From: Plantago ovata
Lineage: Eukaryota; Streptophyta; Magnoliopsida; Lamiales; Plantaginaceae
DNA: 64,000 nt
NCBI GenBank assembly: GCA_028274465.1
Contig: CM051457.1
Span: forward strand, 60,698,899 to 60,762,898
Reading direction: 5' to 3'
The translations under genes and the position numbers were made by a program. Shown here piece after piece: positions 1 to 10,342 of this stretch (positions are counted from its first letter, which is position 1; every line of letters starts with the position of its first letter). Under the pieces are notes generated by a model. The model did no database searches. It was not told where the DNA came from and saw nothing but the letters and a program-made list of their open reading frames with translations.

Positions 1-549
1 TGAAAACAAAATCCTTTGCAGCAGATAAAATAACAAACAGAACAGAAAGACAGAACAGATAAGTCGAAGTCCGTTGGTGCAGCCCGCCTTGTTACTCCTA
101 CTCCCAGATTGCCCTTATATCTCCCTCCAGAGGGTATACACCTCCGGACAGAAACAGAAACCCCCGTGTACTTTGGGGAAACAGAAACTACGACCCTAAT
201 AGACCTCAGCGACTTCCGCCTCGCGCCTAAAAGGGATTAGACTAGGCAATAACCAAGCAAATCCAATAGTCCTCACTACCCAAGCCTACCTAATTATGAC
301 CTAATCGACCGGTCACACAGATACAGAACAAACAGATAAGAATAATCAAATCTCGAAACATCGAGAAGTGTTCCTGCAGAAAAGTTAATCCAGAACAGAG
401 TAGCAACAAACAAAGATAAGTAAATAGCCATACTTAGGACATAGTTACTTTTACGCGGAAGCATACGGTATAACAGAATATATAGTAATAGATACAGATT
501 GTCACATAGCCTTCCAGTTTTTCGCAAATAAATAAGTTTCGAGGTGAAC

Positions 550-558
550 ACTCACCTC
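550..558 (-). promoter_or_regulatory. Conserved splice-donor-like site in A LTR
   Basis: The sense strand reads GAG|GTGAGTGTTCAC, a near-perfect plant 5' splice site with the exon boundary between 556 and 555. The same site is present at 22086-22094 in the other A LTR, and as AAG|GTGAGTGTTCAC in both LTRs of the diverged element E (41776-41784 and 46694-46702). This suggests a spliced 5' leader. No acceptor is proven. Confidence 0.45.
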
Positions 559-688
559 AACTTGAAAGCAAAAGTCTTCAACGAGCAGTGAGCTTAAGAG
601 CTAACGAACGACGAAGAACCTAAATAGAAAGTAACTAGTTACACTCTAGAAGTCGAACGAACAGAAAGTAAAAGGTCGGTAAAGAAGT

Positions 689-760
689 GGTAAACGAGGG
701 GTTCGAACTCGGGACCTCTAAGTTAGTCAAGTACTACCTAACCAACTAAGCTAGCAAGGC
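689..760 (-). other. tRNA-like segment with pol III A and B boxes in A LTR
   Basis: The minus strand has TAGCTTAGTTGG at 753-742, a perfect match to the A-box consensus TRGYNNARNNGG. AGTTCGAACCC starts at 709 and fits the B box. The start-to-start spacing is 44 nt, exactly that of tRNA positions 8 and 52. The acceptor and T stems do not pair, so this is a tRNA-derived or SINE-head-like relic and not a working tRNA gene. Matching copies with the same 44 nt spacing occur at 22225-22296, 41904-41975 and 46822-46893. Confidence 0.55.
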
Positions 761-2124
761 AGTCACTACAAAAGTACCAAAGCAGAAACTAGTTAACTTG
801 AAACGTTTTCAGAAAACAGTCTTTCAATCTCTGGAAATTACTAAAGTACCCTCAGTGGTAAATTGCAAAAAGATCCTTTTTGTTTTATGAAAGTACAAAC
901 AAGTCCAGCAGGTTCCCAAACATGCATACCAGTCCCCACAGAATTAAAAGGTTTACAAAACAGTCCTCTGTCAGTCAACTATGGTCAAAGCCTAATTGCA
1001 AAAAGGTCCTTTAGGTTTTTAGACTTTCCAAAACAGTCCACAAGGTTCAGATTATTACATTAAGGTCCAGTCAGTTTTTCAAAGTCAACAAAACCAACAC
1101 GGTCAACAAACGAGGTCGAATAACAAATCCACAGTCCAACAACAACAACAACAACTATCCTAGGTCCCAGTTCTCAGTTCAAACACGAGGTCAAAGGCAG
1201 CAGGGGTAAAATGGTCCGAAAGTAAAAGAAAGAAAAACGAAAAGAAGGACAGAGGCAGAGTAGCTACCCTTGTCGAAACTGAAACAAAACAAAGTATGTG
1301 AACCGCGAACTGTAACCGAACAACTGCGAGCAATCGACCGAAACTGGACCGAACAGTAACGTGACTGAGCACGCGGAACAGATCAAGAGAGGCACGGCCC
1401 TAAAACGAACGGAATTCAACCAAAACTAAGAAATCGAAAACCAAAAACTCAACCGGGATTGAATTAACCAACGGGACGGAAGCTTACCGATCAAAAACAG
1501 AATCGGGGCGGAACAGAGAGAACGAGCCGGTACGGAGCTGGGCGGAGGCGGCGCGTGACGGTGGCGGCGCGGTTGGGATCGGATTAGATAGATCGAACGG
1601 CGGCGGCAGAGCTCGATCGGTGCTTGGACGGCGGCGCGGCTGAATCGACACGGGAACGAAACGGCAGCGCTCGCGAAACGGAGCCTGACGGCGGACGGAT
1701 CGGACCGGAACGGGGCACGGCGGATTGAATCGAAACCGGCGGCGGCACGGACAGGAAGCAGCAGCAGCTTGCGTTTTCTTTCTCTCTGTTCTCTTCTCTC
1801 TCTTTTTTTCTTTTGTGAGGTGGATGGGAGAATGAGGGTTGGGGAGAGCCGATTTAGGGTTTGGAGGGGTTGAGGAGATGGGTCAGTCAAGGGCTAGTCA
1901 AGGGCCATGAAAACTGAGCCACGAAATGAGTCCGAAATAACCAGTCTTGCCAGCACGGTCCAAACGTAACGAGACGAATTAGCTTTACGCGAATTAACTA
2001 CTGAAAAATTCATTCACGCGGGATGTGAATGAAATAATTACCGAATAAAATAATTTACTCCGATAATTAATTAATTAAATAAATAAACTAATAAATAAAT
2101 AATTAAAAAAAACGGGGTGTTACA

Positions 2125-2135
2125 CTCTTCCCCCC
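2125..2135 (-). other. Polypurine tract of element A
   Basis: The sense strand reads GGGGGGAAGAG immediately before the LTR start TGTAACACC. The integrase stop codon (2136-2138) abuts it. This is the expected plus-strand primer of a Ty3/gypsy element. Confidence 0.9.
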
Positions 2136-3710
2136 TTAAAAGAATTTGGTCCCCAAATTCGCACATGAAAAGTTGAAGAGTTCGGGATACTGCCGACGCA
2201 TGTCATCCTCGCTTTCCCAGGTTGCCTCCTCGTACTGATGGTTTCGCCACAGAACCTTAACTTGCTTGATTTGCCTATTACGGAGTTGATGCACCTTTTT
2301 GTCTAGAATACGAACCGGTTGCTCCACATAAGACAAATCCTCCTCAATAGTCACCTCATCGGGTTGAATCACGTGCGACGGGTCAGGATAGTACTTCTTC
2401 AGTTGAGACACATGGAAGACATTGTGAATCCCAGTAATAGTAGTGGGTAGTTGCAACCGATAAGCCACAATGCCAACTCTCTCAATGATCTCGTATGGTC
2501 CTATATACCGAGGGTTCAGTTTAGCTCTACGGCCCATACGAACAATTCCCTTTCTCGGAGATAGCTTGAGAAAGACAAAATCACCAACTTCGAACTCCAA
2601 ATCTCGCCTACGATTGTCGGCGTAACTCTTTTGTCTACTTTGAGCAGTTCTCAATCGGTCTCGGATAAGCCTAACCTTTTCCAAGGTTTCTTGTATCATC
2701 TCATTGAGGGTCCTCTCTCCATCTACCGGTGTAGAAATTCGGTCCTCCAAATCCCAGTACAGCGGTGATCTACATTTTCGACCATACAGTGCTTCAAACG
2801 GTGCCATCCCAATCGATGCTTGATAACTATTATTATAAGCATACTCAACCAATGGCAACTGTTGTGCCCAACTATCTTGGTGATCAAGCACACACAATCT
2901 CAGTAGATCCTCTAGAGTTTGAATGGTCCTTTCGGATTGACCATCCGTCTGCGGATGTGCTGCGGTGCTAAAGTTCAACTTGGTACCCAAGCCTTCGTGT
3001 ACTTGCTTCCAAAACCTCGAAACAAACTTCGGATCTCTATCAGACACAATACTCACCGGAGTGCCATGTAGCTTAATTATCTCATCGCGATAAACCTCGG
3101 CTAACTTCTCGGATGTGTAGGTGGTTTTCACAGGCAGAAAGTGTGCCGATTTTGTCCACCTATCGACAATAACCCAAACACTATCAAAACCACCCCTAGC
3201 TACCGGTAGACCAGTTACAAAATCCATAGTGATCATCTCCCATTTCCACTGTGGAATCTCGAGTGGTTGTAGTAAACCTCCCGGTTTCTGGTGCTCAGCC
3301 TTTACTTGCTGGAAGACCAAACAACTTTGCACAAACTGTGCAATATCTCGCTTCATATTGGTCCACCAGTAAACCTTCTTCAAATCTTCATACATTTTTT
3401 TTCGTCCAGGATGCATCGAGTACTTAGATTTATGAGCTTCATCTAAAATTAGACGCCTAAGCTCTTCATCAGAAGGCACGCACAATCTACCTTGAAACCT
3501 TAGGGCTCCATTCTCATCAGCAGAGAATTTCGCATTGCGAGGTTCAGTGATATGTGCTTTGATGTCTTGAAGCTCTTCATCATGCTCTTGGACTTCAAGA
3601 ATTCTACCTGCCAGCTCATACCTCAAAGTGATATTGGCGAACATACAAGACAAGTTGGATACTTCGAGATTTGACACATGTACCCTACGAATTAAGGAAT
3701 CAGCGACCAC
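2136..3710 (-). pseudogene. Element A pol: integrase with C-terminal chromodomain
   Basis: The frame encodes 524 residues covering the end of the RNase H linker, the integrase and a chromodomain. The integrase zinc finger has H93, H100 and C130, but the fourth ligand is F133 where the family has Cys. The catalytic triad D163, D224 and E260 is intact with the usual 35-residue spacing. Residues from about 455 to 513 form a chromodomain (VRILDKK, then VLWRNH and ATWE motifs), which places the element among chromoviruses, Tekay/Del type. The protein inserts cDNA into host chromatin. A frameshift separates it from the RNase H part (near 3750-3771), and the lost zinc ligand suggests the enzyme is dead. 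It ends exactly at the polypurine tract. Confidence 0.92.
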
Positions 3711-3770
3711 ATTGGCCTTACCAGGGTGATATCGAATGGTAAAAGTGTAGTCGCCCAGAAATTACATCCA

Positions 3771-4302
3771 TCATCGTTGTCTCATGTTCAACTCCTTTTG
3801 TGTGAACACATACTTCAAGCTCTTATGATCAGTGAGGATGGTGAACTCAGGACCATAAAGGTAGTGTCTCCACTTTCCCAAGGCAGAGACTATAGCAGCT
3901 AGCTCAAGGTCATGGGCTGGGTAATTTCCTTCATATGGCTTCAACTTTCTCGAAGCATATGCGATCACCTTTTCCCGTTGCATCAGTACACAACCCAAAC
4001 CTTCCTTTGAAGCATCAGTGTAAACCACAAAGTCGTTGGTCCCCTCGGGGAGAGCTAGTATAGGAGCAGTGGTCAGTCTCTTCTTCAGCTCCTCAAAGCT
4101 TTCCTCACACTTGTCACTCCATACAAACTTAGGATTTTTCCCTGTTAAAGAGGACAAGGGTCCAGCTATCTTTGAATAATCCTTCACAAAACGGCGATAG
4201 TAACCCGCCAAACCGAGAAAACTCCTCACCTCAGTGACAGATTCGGGTCTCTTCCAGTTAACTATCGACTCAATCTTCGATGGGTCGACCTCCAAACCTT
4301 CT
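3771..4302 (-). pseudogene. Element A pol: RT tail and RNase H
   Basis: This is the downstream half of the pol gene cut by element B. The frame continues smoothly from the RT at 17671 once B (4303-17670) and one copy of the TSD are removed. It has the RT thumb and connection motifs ([11 protein letters not shown]), then RNase H with the YTDAS aspartate, a glutamate in the LELAAIV segment and the aspartate of LTDHKSL. The frame closes at 3771 after NMRQR, where an indel shifts the reading frame before the integrase. RNase H would remove template RNA during cDNA synthesis. With the other breaks in pol, no working enzyme can be made from this copy. Confidence 0.9.
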
Positions 4303-5585
4303 TGATGAACCGGAATTTGTCAGATTCTAATTCAGCAAATAATATTTGTTATTTAGCCAAAGGCAATCCACAACTACAACGAAAACCGTAGTGTAGCAGT
4401 AGAGTGACTCGAGTGTCGTTCTCTCAGGACTATAACTAGCTTTATCAAATCTAATTTGGAATATAAACACAGCAAACAGATAGCAAGGGGGTTTTTCTAA
4501 GAGATAATGGAGATTGGTGATAGTATGATCCTTCAAAGCATAACGGGTCGATAATCATGCATAAATTCCTCGGTCTTGCATAGAGATCTTTGAATCAATC
4601 TAGTGTCCTGTTGCAAATATTAAGCACTACGAAGATAATTGGTCTGACAAGTCAATCACTATTGTCCTAATGTGTTCCGTAATTATTCAACACTACGAAG
4701 ATAAACTCGCGCCCAGGTCGACAAGTGTCCAATTGTGCATAATAATTAATACAACATACGAGAATTTAGGCTGTACCTGATCAACGAAATAAAGCAATGA
4801 CACGGAGTATAATGCGCGATATAGCCATTAGCATGATTATCTTCCCTTCGCTAAGAATTCACATACTACCACCAACGATAAGTTTAGCTACTCATAATAG
4901 GCATGCAATCAACATAAATCATAGAGGAAAACATATTGAAAGATATATAAAATAAGTAGATTAAACTGTAAGATACAAGTTACCGAAGGTTGTCAATCTC
5001 CGAAGAACTGCGATCCTACGAGCTCCAATCCGCTATGAAAAAGTGTCCCCTAAGCCACGAACTCCAAGGACAGGCCCCGGGAAGTTCCTACCTAAAACTA
5101 CAGAGAGAGGTGAGAAAGTAGGTCTGGAAAAGTATGATTTTCGGAGAAAACTGAGCAACTATTTATAGGCCTCGAATTACTGTGGGGCGGTTCGCCCCAC
5201 ACACCGGGCGGTTCGCCCCACCTCTGGGGCGGTTCGCCCCGGAGAGTTTTTCGCGGAATTCCGCGTTTTTGGATTTCTTCCCCTTTTCGGACTCGGTTTC
5301 TGACTTCTAGTAGCCTTCTAACCTCCAGATTCGGCCTCTAGACTCCAAATCCTATCCGGAAACCTTCAGATACTCCAAATAGGCTTCTGGAACACCAATT
5401 CCTTGTCAGCTTCAATATATTTGCCCGGAAATCCTCGATTTTCACCCAAAACCTGTAAAATAAAATCTAAAGGGAAACGTGACACTATTCTAATAAAATG
5501 CATTAAAATATAGCTAAATTAACATAGAGGATAGCTAAAATAGGTGAAAAAGACTACAATAAAAGTGTAAAATACACATTCATCA
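4303..5585 (-). repeat. Element B 3' LTR
   Basis: This is a 1283-bp LTR. It belongs to the same sub-type as the truncated outer LTR 16639-17670 and the D LTRs, for example in the shared ACTCGCGC segment. A palindrome cluster is at 5181-5242, and the TATA-like box at 5163-5168 on the sense side is mutated to TATTTATA. It is followed by a PPT on the internal side. Confidence 0.9.
5181..5242 (-). promoter_or_regulatory. Promoter-proximal palindrome array of the LTR
   Basis: There are three short inverted repeats in a row. Two are GGGGCG-GTT-CGCCCC and the middle one is CGGGCG-GTT-CGCCCC. The first extends to a 9-bp stem, TGTGGGGCG/CGCCCCACA. In every LTR of the family the array ends about 12-15 nt upstream of the TATA box in the sense direction. 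Other copies are at 16247-16286, 17277-17315, 23951-24032, 36896-36916, 38097-38177, 52812-52873 and 59576-59623. Confidence 0.7.
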
Positions 5586-5603
5586 AACTCCCCAAACCGA
5601 ACC
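5586..5603 (-). other. Polypurine tract of element B
   Basis: The sense strand reads GGTTCGGTTTGGGGAGTT, directly next to the LTR start TGATGA. The same sequence precedes each LTR of the family, at 24387, 32268 (plus strand), 38533 and 53282. Confidence 0.85.
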
Positions 5604-7129
5604 TTTGCTTGTCCTCAAGCAACTAAGCTAGACTCTAATACAAAAAACATGCAAGACACAAAATGGAGTCTCATGCCAAATAAAATGAACTAATCTACTG
5701 AATCTACCAAATAACATATGAACAAAAACCATATAAATCAAAGCATGAATATAGGTTGAATAATACCTCGATTGACTTATACACATCCACATAAGCACTT
5801 ATATCAAGACAAGATAGTCTCTCGTAACATTCTCTACCTGGACCTAGTCAGTGACGACGTAATGAAGCATGCTAAGATACGAATGGTTGCCCTGTGCCTA
5901 TGAAACTGAGGACTTACTGCTGTTCCACCATGTTAAGACTTTTCCTCAAAAGAGGTCGAACCAGTACTGGCTCTCATCAAACGAAAGAGGGTTCCCTATA
6001 AAAGATAACACTCCCCTATTCTACCCATCTCTCAAGTAAAGTCTTAAGCTATTCACCACTTCCTGAATGGCAGGACGAGGGTGGTCTTGAACAGATGACA
6101 CTTAAGACAAAAAAGATAAAAGATAAAAAACACGATTACGAACATTACAAAAAATGGAAAAGACTCAACACTTTGCTAAACTGCTATTTGGCTTTTTTTT
6201 TGGACCCTTCTTTGCTTTTTTGGGGTCTTTTCTTTTTTTCTTTCCAGATTCGTTTTTCTTTTTCTTTTTCTCTTTTTTTCTGGAATTTTTTCTTTCTTTT
6301 TTTTCGATTTTTTTTCTAGCCAGCAGTAGCATAACAAAAAGAAAGACAAAATGACTCACACGACTTCCCCAAACCTATTCGAAAGAATAGGTTGGAGTAC
6401 AAAATTTACGAAAAAAGAAAAAACAAACTCACGATACGGAAATGAAAAACAGAAACAAGTCTATGATGGTGTAACCCCCTCCCCAAACCTATTCGGAAGA
6501 ATAGGTTATAAACAAAGGATTACACAACCTCACACTACCTCCTTCCTAGTCATTTAGCAATCTCAAAGCATGGTGAAGACTTGTTGCCTCTTAGGTACAT
6601 AATTACTCGGGAAAACAACCATAAGACCCTAACATGCATCATCCTATTATAAAGGCCTTCGTGAACCGCAGTAGAGAAAACACCACTAAGTGATGTCGAG
6701 ACTACCATGCTTAACTAAGTGCAATACATAAATGTGACAAGCCAAGCGAGAAAAACCTCAAACAAATTCATAGAGATGAAGCATACGATTAATGGCATAG
6801 TTAGTTGATCTACCCAATAAAAAAGTTCAAAAAATTCGGCAATAAACTCCATATAAAACATGCAAGACTATCCTAGGATGAATGTAGTGAATGCAACCTA
6901 AAAAATCTAAGAAAGCAGTAAACGTGCAAATGCAAATGCAGACGGATAAAGCATGCGAGGTACTATACTCATCCTACCAATACCAAGCTCCAAACTAACA
7001 ACATCAGATCACTTAAATCCCATCCCCCCTCATGAAATTAACGCTAGTCCCTAGCAGTAAGAAAATGAGGAAATAAGATGTGATACTAGATGTTACCCCA
7101 TGGTTTGGCCTCGGTCGGCTGAGTGTGCT
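5604..7129 (-). other. Element B 3' non-coding module with hairpins and polypurine tract
   Basis: No gene is visible. In the sense direction it holds two 9-bp stem hairpins (6486-6507 and 6372-6393; stems AACCTATTC and GAATAGGTT), each followed by a PPT-like TTGGGGA. Next comes a long A/G-rich tract (6190-6326), which contains the inverted pairs GACCC/GGGTC and TTCCAG/CTGGAA. The module is conserved at 24405-25772, 30754-32267, 38551-40090 and 53300-54835, which argues for a cis-function in the RNA. Confidence 0.7.
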
Positions 7130-7885
7130 GCTTGTGAGTTATTGGAACTGCTCCGGGAGCTTTATAGGATGTCATCAGGTCTTCTGGTATGCGTGGTAGT
7201 TTCAATTATAGGCCGGATAGGAACAACTCCTCTATCTGTATCATCATTGTCCGTATGGCCTTCATTGTCACTACTGTCACCATCATCATCGCGAGTAGAG
7301 TTGCATTGTCGAATAGAATCCTCTAGATTAGCCGCCGCTGTTATGGAATCCTCCATCCTGTAGCCCTCCAATAGGATGTGAACTGTTGAAGGGGAAAGGG
7401 CAGTGGTATCAGGTACTCAGAAGTCTTCTACCATCCTTTCCAATGTCGACCACACTCTCTACTGTTGATCTGACCGATATCTATATGATGCTCACTTTAG
7501 AGGCAGGCAAGTGGCACCCCAACAAGGTGCTGGGTACCCATGTCATTATGTATTGGAACCAAGCTAGCGCTTCGGAACCTTCTAGCAACTGCGAACTCAT
7601 GACTGAATCCGTCGCGGCGAGAATGTCTCGGTGCCTTCCAGTTCACCTCGAACTTTGCAGTCCTTGTGATGGATTGCTGACGTAATAATGGTTTCTGTCC
7701 CTTTGGTGGTGCATGAATAGGCATAGGAGTCCTTACTCCAAGTGTACTCTAGCTCCTCCTCTTGGATAATCCACGACGTTGTTGCAAAACCCCTTGGCTC
7801 GAACGCACATCTATCGAGGTCACCTTCCTTGACATGGTTCTTCACAACAATCATACGGGAATGCTTCTTTCCCTTGGTATGGTTC
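7130..7885 (-). pseudogene. Element B ORF2 remnant
   Basis: This block lies where ORF2 sits in the inverted-repeat copies, between the same intron acceptor (TTGTAG|GAAC at 7886/7885) and the same 3' flank. The sequence is a different, decayed ORF2 type. It has a short readable part (about 7597-7885, then a frameshift to 7497-7724) that is similar to remnants in D and C but not obviously to the 439-residue ORF2. A start codon after the acceptor is lost; the apparent upstream Met at 7917 falls in the intron. I infer an ORF2 allele that diverged early and is no longer functional. Confidence 0.6.
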
Positions 7886-8426
7886 CTACAAATAGCAGTT
7901 AGTACCTCGTATGACACAAAACTGACTCAAGCATATGCTAGTGTAAGAGCGAAACACACAAGTGAGAAAACATCAATCGAGCTCCCCAAACCGTAATGTC
8001 TAGCCTAGCTACTTCATCATGCAACATACCTATGTAACTACTACATGCAATACATCACATTATTCTCTTACTAGACAACCAATATCCTTGATAACAAGGC
8101 TCAATTCATACCATAGCAGCGAAAAATTCTACCATCATAAATCCTCATACTCAACAATTAAGCATTCTATCGTCAAATCCACCAATATTACATCAATAAA
8201 CACAATCATAAGCAAGAAATCAAAGACAAAGACATATTGCATAACAAGATATAAGCTCTATTAGCAAAATACCCAAATCAACAATCCAAGCAAAATTGAG
8301 CATGCAATTGATAGTAAATAACATGTCTAATCATACAAACAACATACCCATGCATCAAATAAGCATAATTGAGGCTTAAATTAGAAAACCCCCAAATTCG
8401 AAAATTAGGGTTCTAAGGATGGTACC
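7886..8426 (-). other. Candidate leader intron of element B ORF2
   Basis: The sense strand reads CTGAG|GTACCATC at the 5' side and TATTTGTAG|GAAC at the 3' side, 541 nt apart, AT-rich. The equivalent in the right arm (28889-29428) is 540 nt and ends 5 nt before ORF2's ATG. D has 48528-49062. No transcript evidence is available from the sequence. Confidence 0.55.
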
Positions 8427-8645
8427 TCAGATCTGAAAATCTAACGCATTAGGACGAAATCTGTTTGGATGGGATGATAGGTCATGTAATAGGCTTCGAT
8501 TTAAGCTAAAGAACACTCAATTTGGTCAAGAAATGAAGAAGTTATGAAGATTTGAAGATGAAATCGCGATTTTCGGTTTTTGAGGAGGAGGAATGAAGAA
8601 AATGAGGTTTTGGGGAAGAAATCCGCGGTTTTGAAGTTCTGGAGC
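8427..8645 (-). other. CT-rich leader segment upstream of ORF2
   Basis: On the sense strand this is a TTC/CTT-rich stretch between the palindrome cluster and the intron donor. It looks like a plant 5' untranslated exon and has no open frame of note. Confidence 0.45.
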
Positions 8646-8706
8646 CGTGGGGCGGTTCGCCCCCCATCTGGGGCAGTTCGCCCCGTGCTCCCTGATGCGG
8701 GGAGAC
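8646..8706 (-). promoter_or_regulatory. Internal palindrome cluster before ORF2 leader (element B)
   Basis: It contains GGGGCGGTTCGCCCC, a mutated second unit and a CTCCC...GGGGAG hairpin (loop TGATGC). It is the same motif as in the LTR promoters, here between gag-protease and ORF2. It is equivalent to 27868-27895, 28546-28656, 49293-49353 and 56438-56517. Confidence 0.6.
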
Positions 8707-8885
8707 GGTCCCTGTCGTCAGAAATGCGGTTTTAATCCCCGAAACCAATTTTTTCAAAAACCACTTGAAAAATATCACTCAAACACAAGCATATACGACA
8801 CACACAAGAACAAATTCGCATCCGAGAAGCAAATAGTTCAAGAATGAATGCATGTAGGAAAGCAGTAAAGAAAGCGATAAAAATT

Positions 8886-8901
8886 CCGGGTTGCCTCCCG
8901 G
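8886..8901 (-). other. Hairpin 44 nt downstream of gag-protease stop
   Basis: On the sense strand this is CCGGG-AGGCAA-CCCGG followed by a T-rich run. It begins 44 nt after the stop codon. The same hairpin and distance hold at 28344-28359 (plus strand), 49534-49549 and 56704-56719. Confidence 0.6.
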
Positions 8902-8945
8902 ATAGCGTCATTGTTTAAAGTCTTTGACTCGAATCCTGTCTGCGC

Positions 8946-9681
8946 CTATCTCTTCTTTTTGCGGGTACTAGGCTTCCCCTTCATTGATCTCCTCTCCATG
9001 CCACGAACCTGTGAATAAGAAAGAATATAGGCTGCAAGACCACAGTAGTGAGTAGTAATATCAGACGGTTCAGGTGGATCAGGTATGGCTTGCAACACGT
9101 GTTGCTTGCCATTCACTTCGATGGTGCAAGTTCTTTGGTAAATGTCCATCACGGAGCGTAGCTTGGTCAAGAATGTTTGCCCTAAGAGTATGACATCCCC
9201 CGTTCCTGGTGCAGACGCCGGCATAACTATAAAGTTGTTGTATATAGATGCTTCACCAATCTTGACCAACACGTTTTTCACAACGCCCTCGGGTCTCATA
9301 AATGATCCATCCGCCAGTTGCACAATAGCCCTTTGCTCAGATAGTTTTCCGATGTTGCTCTTTTCAAACACATTCAAAGGAATTATGTTTGAGTAGGATC
9401 CCGTGTCTAGTGTGGCACGAACATCTTCAAGCTCACCAATCCCTACCTTAACATCGAAACTTTTAGGGAGTGGTTCGGGATCCTCTTGCTCCTCATCACT
9501 TGTGTTAGAACCAAGGTCTTTCTCTTCTTCCTTGGTCTGTAGGAGTTCTTCCTTAATGCAACCCTTGCACCTAACAACCTTTCTGATGGTGATTTCGTCA
9601 GGTACATCATCAGCCAATGTAATGGCATTTGATTTCACAGTGCTGCTAGGTAGTTTTCGGTCGATCAACTCTTGCATCTTT
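8946..9681 (-). CDS. Element B gag-protease, C-terminal (aspartic protease) part
   Basis: This is the downstream part of the gag-protease gene, separated from gag by the CACTA insertion. The visible 243 residues start at a Met that was internal in the uninterrupted frame. They contain an acidic linker (KEEEKDLGSN), then a retropepsin-like domain with the intact active site LDTGS, the flap-side VQLADGSF and the closing segment GDVILLGQTFL. The protein ends in a basic tail of Lys and Arg. The protease would cleave Gag during particle maturation. Unlike autonomous Athila elements, no RT follows: the frame stops and a hairpin and palindromes come next. The CACTA insertion makes this copy non-functional, although its residues look sound. 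Confidence 0.85.
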
Positions 9682-9684
9682 TGA

Positions 9685-10060
9685 CACTACAAGAAATCTC
9701 CTCTTTAGCTACGACCATTTAGCTACGGAATAAGCCCAAAATCCGTAGGTAAAAGGCACGGCCTACGGAATGCCTACGGAAAACATAATCCGTAGGTAAA
9801 TGTGTGGTGGCTAAATATTGCCTACGGATTATTTTCCGTTGCCGCTTTAGCAACAGAATGGCCACAGAATATCCACGAAGGCTGGAGGCCACGGGCAACA
9901 AATTTAGCAACGGAATTTTCCATTGCCAAATAGGTTCCGTTGCGAAATTAGCCACCGAAATGGTTTCAATTTTTTTATTTTTTTTATTTTTTATTAATGA
10001 AATATGGCCACCGAAATTTCCGTTGGTAAATTTCCGTCACTAAAGCTTTAATTATCCATT
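9685..10060. repeat. CACTA left subterminal repeat block
   Basis: Dense direct and inverted copies of CTACGGA, CCGTAGG and CCGTTGC lie next to the left TIR. In En/Spm elements such motifs bind the TNPA protein. This role is known from the family and is inferred here. Confidence 0.7.
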
Positions 10061-10342
10061 TTCTTTTATTTTCAGCTAAAATGTACAGATTTTATTTTCC
10101 AGTTTTATACCACTTGCCTGATGCACATAAATCCCGTACTAAATTGCAAAAAAAAAAATATGACAAATGAAATAATGCTCAAACAAATAATCTTAATATC
10201 CATTAAAATTCTAAAGGAACAAAATTCATCAACAAATATGTCAACAACCTACCAAAATATCTCATAAAATGCCAAATTATCTCATAAATCCCAATGAAAA
10301 TAGTCTAATAAAGTGTCAATATCCAACTATTACTACGGGTGA

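Larger units (their letters stand above)
1..2124 (-). repeat. Element A 3' LTR (chromovirus), cut by the window edge
   Basis: This block repeats, in the same order, at 21504-23070 plus 59979-60564, so it is one copy of an LTR of about 2.5 kb. On the minus (sense) strand it opens with TGTAACACCCC at 2124, directly after a purine tract. About 370 bp of its far end lie outside the window. The copy is uninterrupted and preserves the empty target site (GTACG at 1530-1534) into which composite C inserted in the partner LTR. The stretch 1540-1760 is rich in CGG and GCGG and contrasts with the AT-rich remainder. A splice-donor-like site and a tRNA-like segment inside it are listed separately. The open frames in it are not preserved between LTR copies, and I regard it as non-coding. 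Confidence 0.93.

Noticed and set aside
689-760. Functional tRNA gene in A's LTR
   Set aside because: The A and B boxes fit, but the acceptor and T stems do not pair and no terminator or proper anticodon arm is seen.
1426-1890. 154-residue minus-strand frame in the GC-rich part of A's LTR
   Set aside because: It is not preserved in the partner LTR, is Arg/Ser-rich from CGG-type sequence and has no domain. It is an LTR shadow.
6095-6359. Phe-rich or Lys-rich frames over the pyrimidine/purine tract (also near 25000, 31500, 39200 and 53900)
   Set aside because: They are translations of low-complexity A/G tracts with variable length between copies.
7597-7917. Start codon MSYEVL of the ORF2 remnant (also 55698)
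   Set aside because: These first residues lie upstream of the TTTGTAG acceptor, inside the probable intron, so the apparent start is an artefact.
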